A stretch of DNA of 64,000 bases, taken from the NCBI RefSeq assembly GCF_030269445.1, contig NZ_BSTJ01000002.1, positions 682,001 through 746,000 of the forward strand, in the 5' to 3' direction. Below the pieces are notes generated by a model. It searched no databases. It saw only the letters and a program-made list of their open reading frames with translations, and was not told the origin of the DNA. Position numbers and translations under genes: made by a program. How positions within the stretch are numbered: the first letter of the stretch is position 1; each line of letters begins with the position of its first letter. Shown here one piece after another: positions 18,217 through 25,937 of this stretch. The stretch comes from Actinoallomurus iriomotensis. Its GTDB lineage: Bacteria > Actinomycetota > Actinomycetes > Streptosporangiales > Streptosporangiaceae.

Positions 18217-19596
18217 ATGTCCACACCGCCCCACGCAGCAGTGCCGCACCCAGCGGCGCCGGACGACGCTCGCCCCCACCCCTCACACGGCCCGGACATG
18301 GCCAAGGTGCGCGCCGCGGTGCGCGGCGGGGCGCTCGCCTACTTCGTCGACCAGTTCGACATCTACCTGCCGATCGTCGTGCTGGCGCCGGCGACGGTCT
18401 ACTTCCAGTCGGCGTCTCTGAGCGCGAGCACGACGGCCCTGCTGTCGTCGCTGGTGTTCGCGTCGACGCTCATCGGCCGTCCGCTCGGCGCGCTGATCTT
18501 CGGCCACTTCGCCGACACCGTCGGGCGCAAGCGCACGACGCTGGTCGCGGTCGGCGGCTTCGGCACCATCACCCTGGCGACCGCGTGCCTGCCGGGCCAC
18601 GAGACGATCGGGACGTGGTCGGTCGGCCTGCTGATCGCGCTGCGGTTCGTCGACGGGATCTTCCTCGGCGGCGAGTACACGACCGCGGTCCCGCTGGCGA
18701 TGGAGTGGAGCCCGAAGCACAAGCGCGGCCTCTACGCCTCGATCATCACCTCGACCTCCCCCGGCGCGTACGTCGTGATCGCCGCGATCACGCTGCTGAT
18801 GCTGCAGCTGCTGCCGTCCGCCGGGCTGCACAGCGGCTACGTGCAGTGGGGCTGGCGGGTGCCGTTCCTGGTCGGTGCGCTGCTGTCGGCCCTGCTGTTC
18901 CGCTACTACCTCAGGCAGGTGCACGAGCCGCCGGCGGAGCTGACCGGTGAGCGGCACAAACTGCCGTTCGTACGGCTGCTGGTGCGGTACCCGAAGGCGC
19001 TGGCGCAGGTGTTCGTGCTGATGACCGGCACGTGGCTCGCGACCAACATGGAGGCCGCCGTGACACCCGCACAGCTGAAGGCGCACCTTCTGCTGTCCAG
19101 CAAGCAGGTCACGCTGACCATGCTCGTGATCAACGCGTCCGCCGCACTGGCCTATCCCGTCTTCGGAGTGCTGTCCCAGCGCATCGGGCGACGGCGGTTC
19201 TACATCGGCTACGGCCTGTCGGTCCTGGTGGTGGGCGCCGGTTCGTACTCGCTGCTGATGGTCTCGAACGGTGGCCTCGGCGCGGCGCTCGGCTGGGCCA
19301 TCCTGATCGGCGTCTTCACCGTCGGCACGTTCGGCCCGATCGCCGCGTACCTGACCGAGCGGTTCCCGGCGAGCATCCGTTCGACCGGGTACGGCGTCGG
19401 TTACAGCCTCGCGCTCATCGCGCCGGCGTTCTACCAGTTCTACCTGCGGCAGTTCGACGGCGTCGTCTCGGCTCACCTCGCCCCGGCCGTCCTGATCGCG
19501 CTCGCCGGCGTACTGATCAGCCTCGGCGGCTTCCTCGGCCCGGAGACCAAGGACGTGGACATGGCCGACGACGACACGATCCCCGCGCTGTCTTGA
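18217..19596 (+). CDS. MFS transporter of the metabolite:H+ symporter (MHS) type
   Basis: A 459-residue inner-membrane protein with about 12 hydrophobic segments. MHS/sugar-porter landmarks are GRPLGALIFGHFADTVGRK between helices 2 and 3, RFVDGIFLGGEYTTAVPLAM in helix 4-5, and a cytosolic EPPAELTGERHKLPF loop in the middle. Such carriers import organic acids or similar solutes with protons. The ATG has GGAGG seven bases upstream. It is divergent from the catabolic operon, shares its operator region, and is coupled to the downstream flavoprotein gene (TTGA overlap), so it most likely imports the compound that the operon degrades. Confidence 0.88.
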   Translation: MSTPPHAAVPHPAAPDDARPHPSHGPDMAKVRAAVRGGALAYFVDQFDIYLPIVVLAPATVYFQSASLSASTTALLSSLVFASTLIGRPLGALIFGHFADTVGRKRTTLVAVGGFGTITLATACLPGHETIGTWSVGLLIALRFVDGIFLGGEYTTAVPLAMEWSPKHKRGLYASIITSTSPGAYVVIAAITLLMLQLLPSAGLHSGYVQWGWRVPFLVGALLSALLFRYYLRQVHEPPAELTGERHKLPFVRLLVRYPKALAQVFVLMTGTWLATNMEAAVTPAQLKAHLLLSSKQVTLTMLVINASAALAYPVFGVLSQRIGRRRFYIGYGLSVLVVGAGSYSLLMVSNGGLGAALGWAILIGVFTVGTFGPIAAYLTERFPASIRSTGYGVGYSLALIAPAFYQFYLRQFDGVVSAHLAPAVLIALAGVLISLGGFLGPETKDVDMADDDTIPALS

Positions 19597-20639
19597 CCGG
19601 ACGGAAGGCGACGGTCGGCGGCCTGGTCACCGCCAATCCGGTGTGGGTCGGCTCGTCCGAGCTGACCATGACGCTCGACGGGCTGATCACCTGCGTCGAC
19701 GCGGGCGCCGGTGCGGTGGTGGCGAAGTCGGTGAACGAGAGCGCCGCCGCCCGGCGGCAGCTGGACATCGCGGACTACGCCTTCGTCTCCGCCGGCGGGC
19801 GGGTACGGCCCGCCGGCGCGGCGCGGCGCGGTGACGGCCTGCTGAACCGCTCCGGGCTCGCGCAGGTGGACCTGGACGACTGGCTCGCGCTACTGGCCGC
19901 CGGGGTCGAGCACGGCGCGGCCCGCGGTTGCCCGGTGATCGGCAGCATCACCCTGGGCGACCCGGTCGCGGCCGCGCGCATCGCGCACGCGATGGCGGGT
20001 GCGGTGCCCGCCGTCGAACTCAACATCGGCGCCCCCCACGGCCGCGAGGCACCCGCCGTACGACAGCTGACCGAGGCGGACGCGGTGCACGACGCCGTAC
20101 GGGTCGTACGGGCCGCCGTGGACGCGCCGCTGTTCGTCAAGCTTCCCGGGCAGGCGTCCGACGTCGTCGCGCTCGCCCGTGCCGCCCGCTCGGCCGGTGC
20201 GGACGCCGTCGGGCTGGTCGGGCGTTACCCGGGCTTCCTGCCCGACCTCGGCGGCGGCGCGGTGCTCGGGTCCTGGGGGGCGTGGGGATCGCCGGCGTGC
20301 CTGCCGATGAGCCTGTACTGGGTCGCCAAGGCGCGTACGGCGCTCGGCGCCGACGTGCCCCTGGTCGGCACCAACGGCGCGCGCACCGCGACCGACGTGC
20401 TGCGGTTCCTCGCCTCGGGCGCGCGCGCCGTCGAGGTCGTCACCGCGCTGTGGATCGGCGGACCCGCGGCGCTCGCGGAGCTGGTCGCCGGGGTCGACGC
20501 GTATCTCGACGCCCGCGACCCGGACGAGTTCGTCGGCAGCGCACTCGCCGGAGCGCGCGAGTACAAGGACATCCCGCCGGTGCGGCCGCCCGCGTGGCTG
20601 CCCTACACCGCCCGCTGGTCGAGGTCGTCGGGCCGGTAG
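19593..20639 (+). CDS. Dihydroorotate dehydrogenase-like FMN flavoprotein
   Basis: A 348-residue TIM-barrel flavoprotein. Features are ANPVWVGSSELTMTLDG near the N-terminus, GAGAVVAKSVNES (FMN/substrate lysine region), VELNIGAPHGRE, PLFVKLPGQ, and the phosphate-binding end VGTNGARTATDVLRFLASGA. The family includes DHODases and PreA-type dehydrogenases; no iron-sulfur cysteine cluster is visible. The best start is the TTG overlapping the transporter stop (TTGA), because conserved sequence begins within ten residues of it and no ATG lies nearby. Context argues for a catabolic redox step on the imported compound, not pyrimidine synthesis. Its 3' end overlaps the convergent IclR gene by 37 bases. 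Confidence 0.75.
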   Translation: MTGRKATVGGLVTANPVWVGSSELTMTLDGLITCVDAGAGAVVAKSVNESAAARRQLDIADYAFVSAGGRVRPAGAARRGDGLLNRSGLAQVDLDDWLALLAAGVEHGAARGCPVIGSITLGDPVAAARIAHAMAGAVPAVELNIGAPHGREAPAVRQLTEADAVHDAVRVVRAAVDAPLFVKLPGQASDVVALARAARSAGADAVGLVGRYPGFLPDLGGGAVLGSWGAWGSPACLPMSLYWVAKARTALGADVPLVGTNGARTATDVLRFLASGARAVEVVTALWIGGPAALAELVAGVDAYLDARDPDEFVGSALAGAREYKDIPPVRPPAWLPYTARWSRSSGR

Positions 20640-21409
20640 TGGCCGCCGAGCTCGCGGGTGAGCTCACGCGCGGTGTCGACGACGACGCGTAGCTCGGGAG
20701 CCTCATCGGACATCGACAGGGTGTTGTCCGGGCCGACGATGGCGATGGTGGCGCAGATGCCGTACTCGTCGAAGACGGGCGCCGCCACCGCGACGACGCC
20801 GGGAGTGCTCATCGCGGAACAGTGACCGACGGCGCGAACCCGTTCGACGTCGGCTCGGAGCTCGTCACGCGCCGGACCGGGGAGGTTCGCCGTCAGCCGT
20901 TCCATGGACAGCTGGTCGACGTGGTAGGCGAGGAAGATCTTGCTCTGCGCCGTGTCCAGCGGAAGGTGGCTGCCGACCCGTACGGAGACGATGACGACGG
21001 TGGAGACGTTCTCCTCGACCCGGGAGACCACCGGACCGGTGAGACCCCAGAGACTGAGCACCACGCTGGTCTGCGTGGCGCGGGAGAGCGCCTGCATGTG
21101 ACGCGGCGCGAGGTTGACGACGCGACGACGTCCGATGGCGAAGGCGCCCAGCTGGAGCAGCAGACCACCGGGGACGTAGCCGCCCTCGGGGCTGCGTTCG
21201 AGCAGCCCGGCCGCGACGAGCGACGTGCAGTAGCGGTACGCCGTCGTGCGGTTGAGGCTGAGCCGCTCGGCGACCTCGCTCGCGGTCACCTCCGGCGTGG
21301 CCGGATCGAAGAGCGACAGAATCTGGCTGACACGACTCACCGCCTGGATGTCGGCCTGGTCGCCACGGTCGGCACGGGCGGCATCCGGCGACCGCGTCGA
21401 TTTGGTCAC
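20603..21409 (-). CDS. IclR-family transcriptional regulator
   Basis: A 268-residue regulator. The N-terminal winged helix (QAVSRVSQILSLFDP, then VTASEVAERLSLNRTTAYRY with the recognition helix) is followed by the IclR effector domain (SVVLSLWGLTGPVVSRVEEN, VRVGSHLPLDTAQSKIFLA, CSAMSTPGVVAVAAPVFDEY). IclR proteins control catabolic operons in response to pathway intermediates. A long palindrome lies 30-66 bases upstream of its start, and the palindrome centre recurs in the divergent promoter at 18.1 kb. It is therefore very probably the local regulator and autoregulated. Confidence 0.9.
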   Translation of the reverse strand: MTKSTRSPDAARADRGDQADIQAVSRVSQILSLFDPATPEVTASEVAERLSLNRTTAYRYCTSLVAAGLLERSPEGGYVPGGLLLQLGAFAIGRRRVVNLAPRHMQALSRATQTSVVLSLWGLTGPVVSRVEENVSTVVIVSVRVGSHLPLDTAQSKIFLAYHVDQLSMERLTANLPGPARDELRADVERVRAVGHCSAMSTPGVVAVAAPVFDEYGICATIAIVGPDNTLSMSDEAPELRVVVDTARELTRELGGHYRPDDLDQRAV

Positions 21410-21438
21410 GGGAGCCTCCGCCTGACGATGGTCGAGAG

Positions 21439-21475
21439 CTGACAGGCGTGTTCACTTGGTGAACACGCCTGTCAG
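21439..21475. promoter_or_regulatory. 37-bp perfect inverted repeat upstream of the IclR gene (probable operator)
   Basis: Two perfect 17-base arms, CTGACAGGCGTGTTCAC and its exact reverse complement, flank a TTG spacer. The inner part GTTCAC-N3-GTGAAC matches the site between the catabolic operon and its transporter. It sits immediately upstream of the IclR coding region. A perfect repeat this long could also form a cruciform or RNA hairpin, but the shared core argues for a protein-binding site. Confidence 0.8.
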
Positions 21476-21530
21476 GCTACCTGAATCGTCCGCGGTGCTC
21501 TGCTCCAGGGCGCGCGGTGCTCCACTCGCG

Positions 21531-21788
21531 TCACTCGACTCTTGTCAGTACGACAGTCCAGTCGCTACCACTGGAAGTTTCTACGCGATCGAGCTTCCAG
21601 GTCTGGTCTCGAACCGGGAAGGTGTCACCAGGACGCAATTTAAAATCTTGCTCGTCGTCTGTGTCCACACTAAGGAGGACTTCGGGAGGATCTCCGTCTT
21701 TGCCGGGATTTACGTACACCACACCGAAACTACCAAGCGAAGTGTTTCGTTGACGACCTTGTCCCAGATGAATCTCAGTAACTGACAC
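21531..21788 (-). CDS. Small partner of the calpain-like protease (copy 2)
   Basis: An 85-residue soluble protein that starts two bases after the protease stop, the same gap as in copy 1. The C-terminal half keeps the block GDTFPVRDQTWKLDRVE and ends DWTVVLTRVE, nearly identical to copy 1. The N-terminal half (MSVTEIHLGQGRQRNTSLGS) has drifted but shares the IGSFAIINV/LGSFGVVYV strand pattern. The faster divergence of one half and near-fixation of the other would fit a specificity face plus a conserved scaffold. Function unknown. Confidence 0.75.
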   Translation of the reverse strand: MSVTEIHLGQGRQRNTSLGSFGVVYVNPGKDGDPPEVLLSVDTDDEQDFKLRPGDTFPVRDQTWKLDRVETSSGSDWTVVLTRVE

Positions 21789-21790
21789 GA

Positions 21791-23149
21791 CTACTCCAGA
21801 GTACTGTAGTATGGCCGGACGCCGTCTCTGAATTCTTCTACCGTTAGCGGTTCAGAATGTCGCCGATTCCACGGGTTTCGCAAGTGAATTTTACCTTGGT
21901 CGTCGATCGCAGTGACTTCATACGCATGAGACGGATGCATTTCTTTAACCAGTGAGCTTTCACCTGCGTCGCGGCTACGGGTACCAACAAGGATCGGCTT
22001 GTGCTCGGCAAGTCGCGCCCGAAACTCTTCTATGAGTTGCCGGTCGGCGCTTCGACCATTGAGGTCATAGCCGGTCGGAAGCTCGAACGTTCGCGCAGGA
22101 CTCCCGGTCAGCTGGGTGAGCAGTTCAGCGCGATCACTTGGATTGCTGCCCTGGTTGAGCCGAACATAGCCGGTCGGCAGGTCCCTTCCCCCTCCCTGAA
22201 CCTTCCAGCGCTCCCCCCACTTCTCCCGACGTCCATCACTCCATGTCTGGTCGACTCCCGCAATGGCTTTCTCCAGCACCGGAGCCCACGCGGCCCCGAC
22301 ACCGCCCGCATCAGCGAACGAAGGCCTCTCGGGCTCGTCGTCGTGAATCGGCAGCTCAGGAGTCACGACGAGATTGATGGTTCTACCGGTGGGTTCATAT
22401 CGCATGCGCGACATCGAGTATTTGGCCTCGTGGAGACATACCTGATAATTCCCGTCATTCCCCTCGCGCACACATTCACGGATGGCATCTGGTCGATGCC
22501 CGGCGACGGCTCCGAGAGTGGCGATGATCCCGCAGTCACCAAGAACACCTTGCTTGGTCTGCTCTCGGACAGGCACTCCATCGAAGAGCGGTGTACGCGT
22601 CCCATCAGGTCGCTCCAACGGTGTGCTGTAGCGATCCGGTACACGCTCCGGCTTCTCACCGGGGTCTTGGAAGTCCGGCCTGTCGACGGTCTCGGACAGT
22701 TCATGCGGGACGTCGCTTCGATCGAGCTTGGATGCCGCCTGTTTGAGGCGGTCGAGAAGACCTCGCTCGACTACAGCGTCTTCGAGAACAGCCGCACGGA
22801 CGTTGTCATCGGGCAGTCCGTCACCAGTGATCGTCCTGCTCTGTACATCCTCGGTCTGGGTATCAGCATCGGAGTCCGACAGCTCTCCGTCATCCGCCTC
22901 ACCCAACTCCATGGCGGTGGTCGCCTCATCTGAGGCGGCCGTCGCCGGTGGGGCGTCAGACCGACTCTCAATGGTCTCGGTTGACGACTCCACGGCACCC
23001 TTGTTCGCGGCAGCGGCGATAGCCCTGCTGTCCGCCCGAGACGGAAGACCTTCGACACCTGGCCGATCAGACGGCGGAGCCTGCTGCCGTCCGGGGCTGG
23101 TTCTCGCCCGTCTCACTGGGCTCGTCGGAGACAGCGCCGAGCCGGTCAA
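21791..23149 (-). CDS. Calpain-like cysteine protease (module copy 2), N-terminus probably frameshifted
   Basis: A 452-residue homologue of the protease at 5.3 kb, with Cys206 in TKQGVLGDCGIIATLGAVAG, AAWAPVLEKAIAG, His408 in PSHAYEVTAID and Asn425 in HLRNPWN. The full catalytic triad is present. The acidic N-terminal region and the DRPGVEGLPSRADSR element are also shared. In this frame the first start is TTG at 23149. A different frame opens with ATG at 23156/23159 (preceded by AGGGG) and reads MGIDRLGAVSDEPSETG, clearly like MPVDRIGDSTDDSVETD of copy 1. That frame hits a stop about 30 codons later, so a single-base shift near 23,080 probably separates the true start from the body. A count gives 31/60 G+C at 22381-22440. 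Confidence 0.72.
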   Translation of the reverse strand: MTGSALSPTSPVRRARTSPGRQQAPPSDRPGVEGLPSRADSRAIAAAANKGAVESSTETIESRSDAPPATAASDEATTAMELGEADDGELSDSDADTQTEDVQSRTITGDGLPDDNVRAAVLEDAVVERGLLDRLKQAASKLDRSDVPHELSETVDRPDFQDPGEKPERVPDRYSTPLERPDGTRTPLFDGVPVREQTKQGVLGDCGIIATLGAVAGHRPDAIRECVREGNDGNYQVCLHEAKYSMSRMRYEPTGRTINLVVTPELPIHDDEPERPSFADAGGVGAAWAPVLEKAIAGVDQTWSDGRREKWGERWKVQGGGRDLPTGYVRLNQGSNPSDRAELLTQLTGSPARTFELPTGYDLNGRSADRQLIEEFRARLAEHKPILVGTRSRDAGESSLVKEMHPSHAYEVTAIDDQGKIHLRNPWNRRHSEPLTVEEFRDGVRPYYSTLE

Positions 23150-23259
23150 TCCCCATCATGCCCCTAACCGGATGGGACTACATCAGCGAGCGATCAGCCT
23201 GTCGGCCGGCTGACGACTGCTCCTGCGCGAGATTCGGCAGAAGATACCTACCAGAAGGG

Positions 23260-24084
23260 TCACTTGGCGAGGCGGACGCTGTGGACCACCTTGTCCATGT
23301 CCGCGTCGCTGAGGGCACCCGGTTGGCCCGTGTGGACGTAGAGGACGAACCTGAGCGAGCCGCCGCCGGTCACCGGCAGCGCGACCATGTGGATGGTCGT
23401 GCCCGTTGAGCCGCAGTTGTCCCTGTCCGGGGCCGTCGTGACCCGGGCGGTGATCTGTTCGACCCATCCCCCGCTCCTGAGCTTCATCTTCTGCGGGGCG
23501 CCGATGCTCTGCCGCGGGGAGGCCTGCTTGCGGGCGGCGGCCTTCGCCCACATGCGGGCGCCCTGGACCACCGAGTCCTTGACGCTGTCCACGTCCGACG
23601 CGCGGAAGCCCGCGCCGCCGAGTCTGCAGTCGCCTTTCTCGGACTCCGCGCTGTAGTCCACGGCGGTCTCGGGGACGGCGCTGCCGTCGTCCAGGCCGAT
23701 CATGCTGCCCTCACCCTTGTTCTCCCAGTCGGCCGGCACGTCGTACGACAGGCCGTTCTTCTGGGAGGCCACGATCACCTGCCAGCCCGGCACCGTCGGC
23801 GGGAACTGGTTGGTCGGCGTGGGCGTGGGGGTGGGTGTCGTGGGAGGGCTCGGCGTCGGCGCGGCGCTCGTCGGGGCCGCGGCCGGGTGCTCGTCCCCGC
23901 CGGTCGTGAGCACGATGACGACCGCGCCGACGACGACAAGGAGGGCGACGGCGGCGATCACCCCGATCAGCGGTCCCCGGCTCCGGCGCGGCGGGATCGG
24001 AGGCGGGAAGCCCGGCCCGCCGGGCGGGGGAAAAGGCGGTCCTCCGGGAGTTGGCCCCTGGGGTGGCGGTGCTCCGTAGACCAC
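23260..24084 (-). CDS. Membrane-anchored protein with Pro-rich N-terminus and extracytoplasmic domain
   Basis: A 274-residue protein. A short cytoplasmic Gly/Pro-rich tail (APPPQGPTPGGPPFPPP) is followed by a single membrane helix (GPLIGVIAAVALLVVVGAVV) near residues 38-60. A Pro/Thr linker with PTPTPTPT repeats and an outer domain of about 170 residues follow (GWQVIVASQKNGLSYDVPAD through LRFVLYVHTGQPGALSD). The outer domain begins like DUF8017-type domains of actinobacterial membrane proteins, an uncertain match. Two cysteines could form a disulfide outside the cell. The GTG start has AGGAG about seven bases upstream. No operon partner is evident and the function is unknown. Confidence 0.7.
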   Translation of the reverse strand: MVYGAPPPQGPTPGGPPFPPPGGPGFPPPIPPRRSRGPLIGVIAAVALLVVVGAVVIVLTTGGDEHPAAAPTSAAPTPSPPTTPTPTPTPTNQFPPTVPGWQVIVASQKNGLSYDVPADWENKGEGSMIGLDDGSAVPETAVDYSAESEKGDCRLGGAGFRASDVDSVKDSVVQGARMWAKAAARKQASPRQSIGAPQKMKLRSGGWVEQITARVTTAPDRDNCGSTGTTIHMVALPVTGGGSLRFVLYVHTGQPGALSDADMDKVVHSVRLAK

Positions 24085-24238
24085 GAACTCTCTCCTATTC
24101 GACCGTCTCGGACGCGGCGTGATCCGGACGGCCGTACGCCGACCGGATCACGCCGGATGTCCTGCTTCCGCACATCCCCCGATTCGATGCTTGGACTCGT
24201 GGATCACCGCGCGGGTTCCGTCCCGGAGCCGGAGGCCG

Positions 24239-25705
24239 TCACGTGCCGCCGGCGGCGGTGGCGTTCATCAGGTCCACGGCGCTCTGCTGACGGGCCGCGT
24301 CGGTGGAGTCCAACGGCCCGGCCCAGTGATAGCCGTACTGGTCGAGGGCGTTGCGGTCGTGGGCGTACGCCGAGTCCGCCTGCCGGTTCAGATAGGCGGT
24401 GTACGGGTGGTCGCCGAGCGCCTTGTTGAGCGCGGCCAGCCCGCGCGCGTACACGCCCTTGAACGACGGGCCGTCCGCTCCCCCGTTGGACTGCGGTTCG
24501 CCCGGGTCGGCGAGGATGCCGTTCGGGTTCAGCGCCGGGTCGGTCGTGGAGGCGTCGGCGAGCCCGCGCGCGGAGGTGAGCAGGCTCGCGTCCCCGGTGG
24601 CCCGGTACAGCTCGGTGAGGCCGTTCAGGATGACGCCCTGGTTGTACGAGTAGACCGGCTGGCCGTTGTTCTTACACGTCGACAGGTCCAGGCCGTCGTT
24701 GATCAGGTGGGAGGAGTTGATCATTCCGGAGGCCTTGAACCACGACCACTCCTTGGTCGCCAGGTTCAGGTAGGCCGTGTCGCCGGGGATGCGGTTGTGC
24801 AGGGCGGCGGTCAGCTGCAGGTACAGCTCGTTGGGGATGGCGTTCTTGTAGTCGCGCTGGGTGCGCCAGTAGACGCCGCCGCCGCAGACGCCGTCGGCGT
24901 AGGACGTCATCCAGTCCGCGTCGGCGCGGGCGGTGTTCAGGTAGCGGCTGTCGCCGGTCAGGTCGTAGGCGTCCACCCAGGCCAGGCCCCACCAGCCGGT
25001 GTCGTCCAGGTAGTCGTTGCGGAACTGGCCGCCCTGCGCGGACAGGTTGGCGTCGTACGTCGTGGCGACCGCGTACTTGTAGCTGCCCATTCCGCTGACC
25101 CGGACGTTGTCGATGATCGCGGTGAGCGCGTTCGCGGAGTTCCACCAGTTGGTGGTGGCCCACAGCCCGGTGCCGTTGCCGTAGAACTCCATCAGTGCGG
25201 TGGCCGCGGCGGTCGACCGGGTGCCGGCGTTCCAGGTCGTACGCGCCCACGGCGTGCAGGCGATCTCGGCGCGGTCGCCGGCCTTTCCGCAGGCGCGGAC
25301 CGCGCCGACGCCCCGGTTGTTCCAGTCGTCGACGTTGTACATGAGCGTGCGCCGGCCGCGCTGACCGCTCGGGACCGTGGTGTCGCCGAGCCTGCTGCCC
25401 TGGTTCCAGCTCCGGCCGCCGTCGAACGAACGGTCCAGCCACACCTCGTCGCCCGGGTTGCCGGTGTCGATGCTCCCCCAGGCCATGTCGTCGGCGTCGT
25501 CGAGATGCAGCACGATCCGCCGCGAGTAAATGGTGGCCTGGACGGGCGTACGGTCCCCGACGGTGAGCGCGGGGTCGCGACCGTCGCAGTACCGGTCGCA
25601 GATCGACGCGGCGGCCGCACTCGCACCGGTCGGCGCGGAGATCACGACGGCCACGAGCGGCAGGAGGGCCGACAGCAGGAAACGAGCGGTCCGCGATAAC
25701 GACAT
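24239..25705 (-). CDS. Secreted glycoside hydrolase family 76 (endo-alpha-1,6-mannanase type)
   Basis: A 488-residue protein with a signal peptide (RFLLSALLPLVAVVISAPTGASA, cleavage near residue 30). Residues 35-160 form a beta-rich sugar- or matrix-binding-like region, followed by the GH76 (alpha/alpha)6 barrel. The catalytic aspartate pair is Asp234-Asp235 in NDYLDDTGWWGLAWVDAYDL. Other family segments are TARADADWMTSYADGVCGGG, KNAIPNELYLQLTAAL and YSYNQGVILNGLTELYRATG. GH76 enzymes cut alpha-1,6-mannan backbones, for example of fungal walls or mycobacterial glycans. A GH92 gene that could trim side chains lies 6 kb away on the same strand. Confidence 0.88.
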   Translation of the reverse strand: MSLSRTARFLLSALLPLVAVVISAPTGASAAAASICDRYCDGRDPALTVGDRTPVQATIYSRRIVLHLDDADDMAWGSIDTGNPGDEVWLDRSFDGGRSWNQGSRLGDTTVPSGQRGRRTLMYNVDDWNNRGVGAVRACGKAGDRAEIACTPWARTTWNAGTRSTAAATALMEFYGNGTGLWATTNWWNSANALTAIIDNVRVSGMGSYKYAVATTYDANLSAQGGQFRNDYLDDTGWWGLAWVDAYDLTGDSRYLNTARADADWMTSYADGVCGGGVYWRTQRDYKNAIPNELYLQLTAALHNRIPGDTAYLNLATKEWSWFKASGMINSSHLINDGLDLSTCKNNGQPVYSYNQGVILNGLTELYRATGDASLLTSARGLADASTTDPALNPNGILADPGEPQSNGGADGPSFKGVYARGLAALNKALGDHPYTAYLNRQADSAYAHDRNALDQYGYHWAGPLDSTDAARQQSAVDLMNATAAGGT

Positions 25706-25714
25706 GATTGACTA

Positions 25715-25734
25715 TTGACGACAGAATCCGTCAA
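25715..25734. promoter_or_regulatory. Inverted repeat upstream of the GH76 gene
   Basis: TTGACG and CGTCAA flank eight bases, starting ten bases upstream of the GH76 start codon. The position fits a repressor site overlapping the 5' leader. It differs from the LacI-type palindrome in front of the GH92 gene. The support is short arms only. Confidence 0.35.
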
Positions 25735-25937
25735 GTCAACGACCGAGTCGCCCGCGAGCGGACTCGCTGTCGCCGCTATGAAGCGGTTCCCGCGTCGCAC
25801 GGAAGGCGTCGGACGCTCGTCGATCCAGGCCACAGCACTGCGGTTCCGCCGGAGGCCGGTTTTGGTCCGCCCGAAGATACCTGGCAAGATACGCCGATAT
25901 TGCGGACTTGCCCCCTGGCCGATGGAGGATGCGGTAG

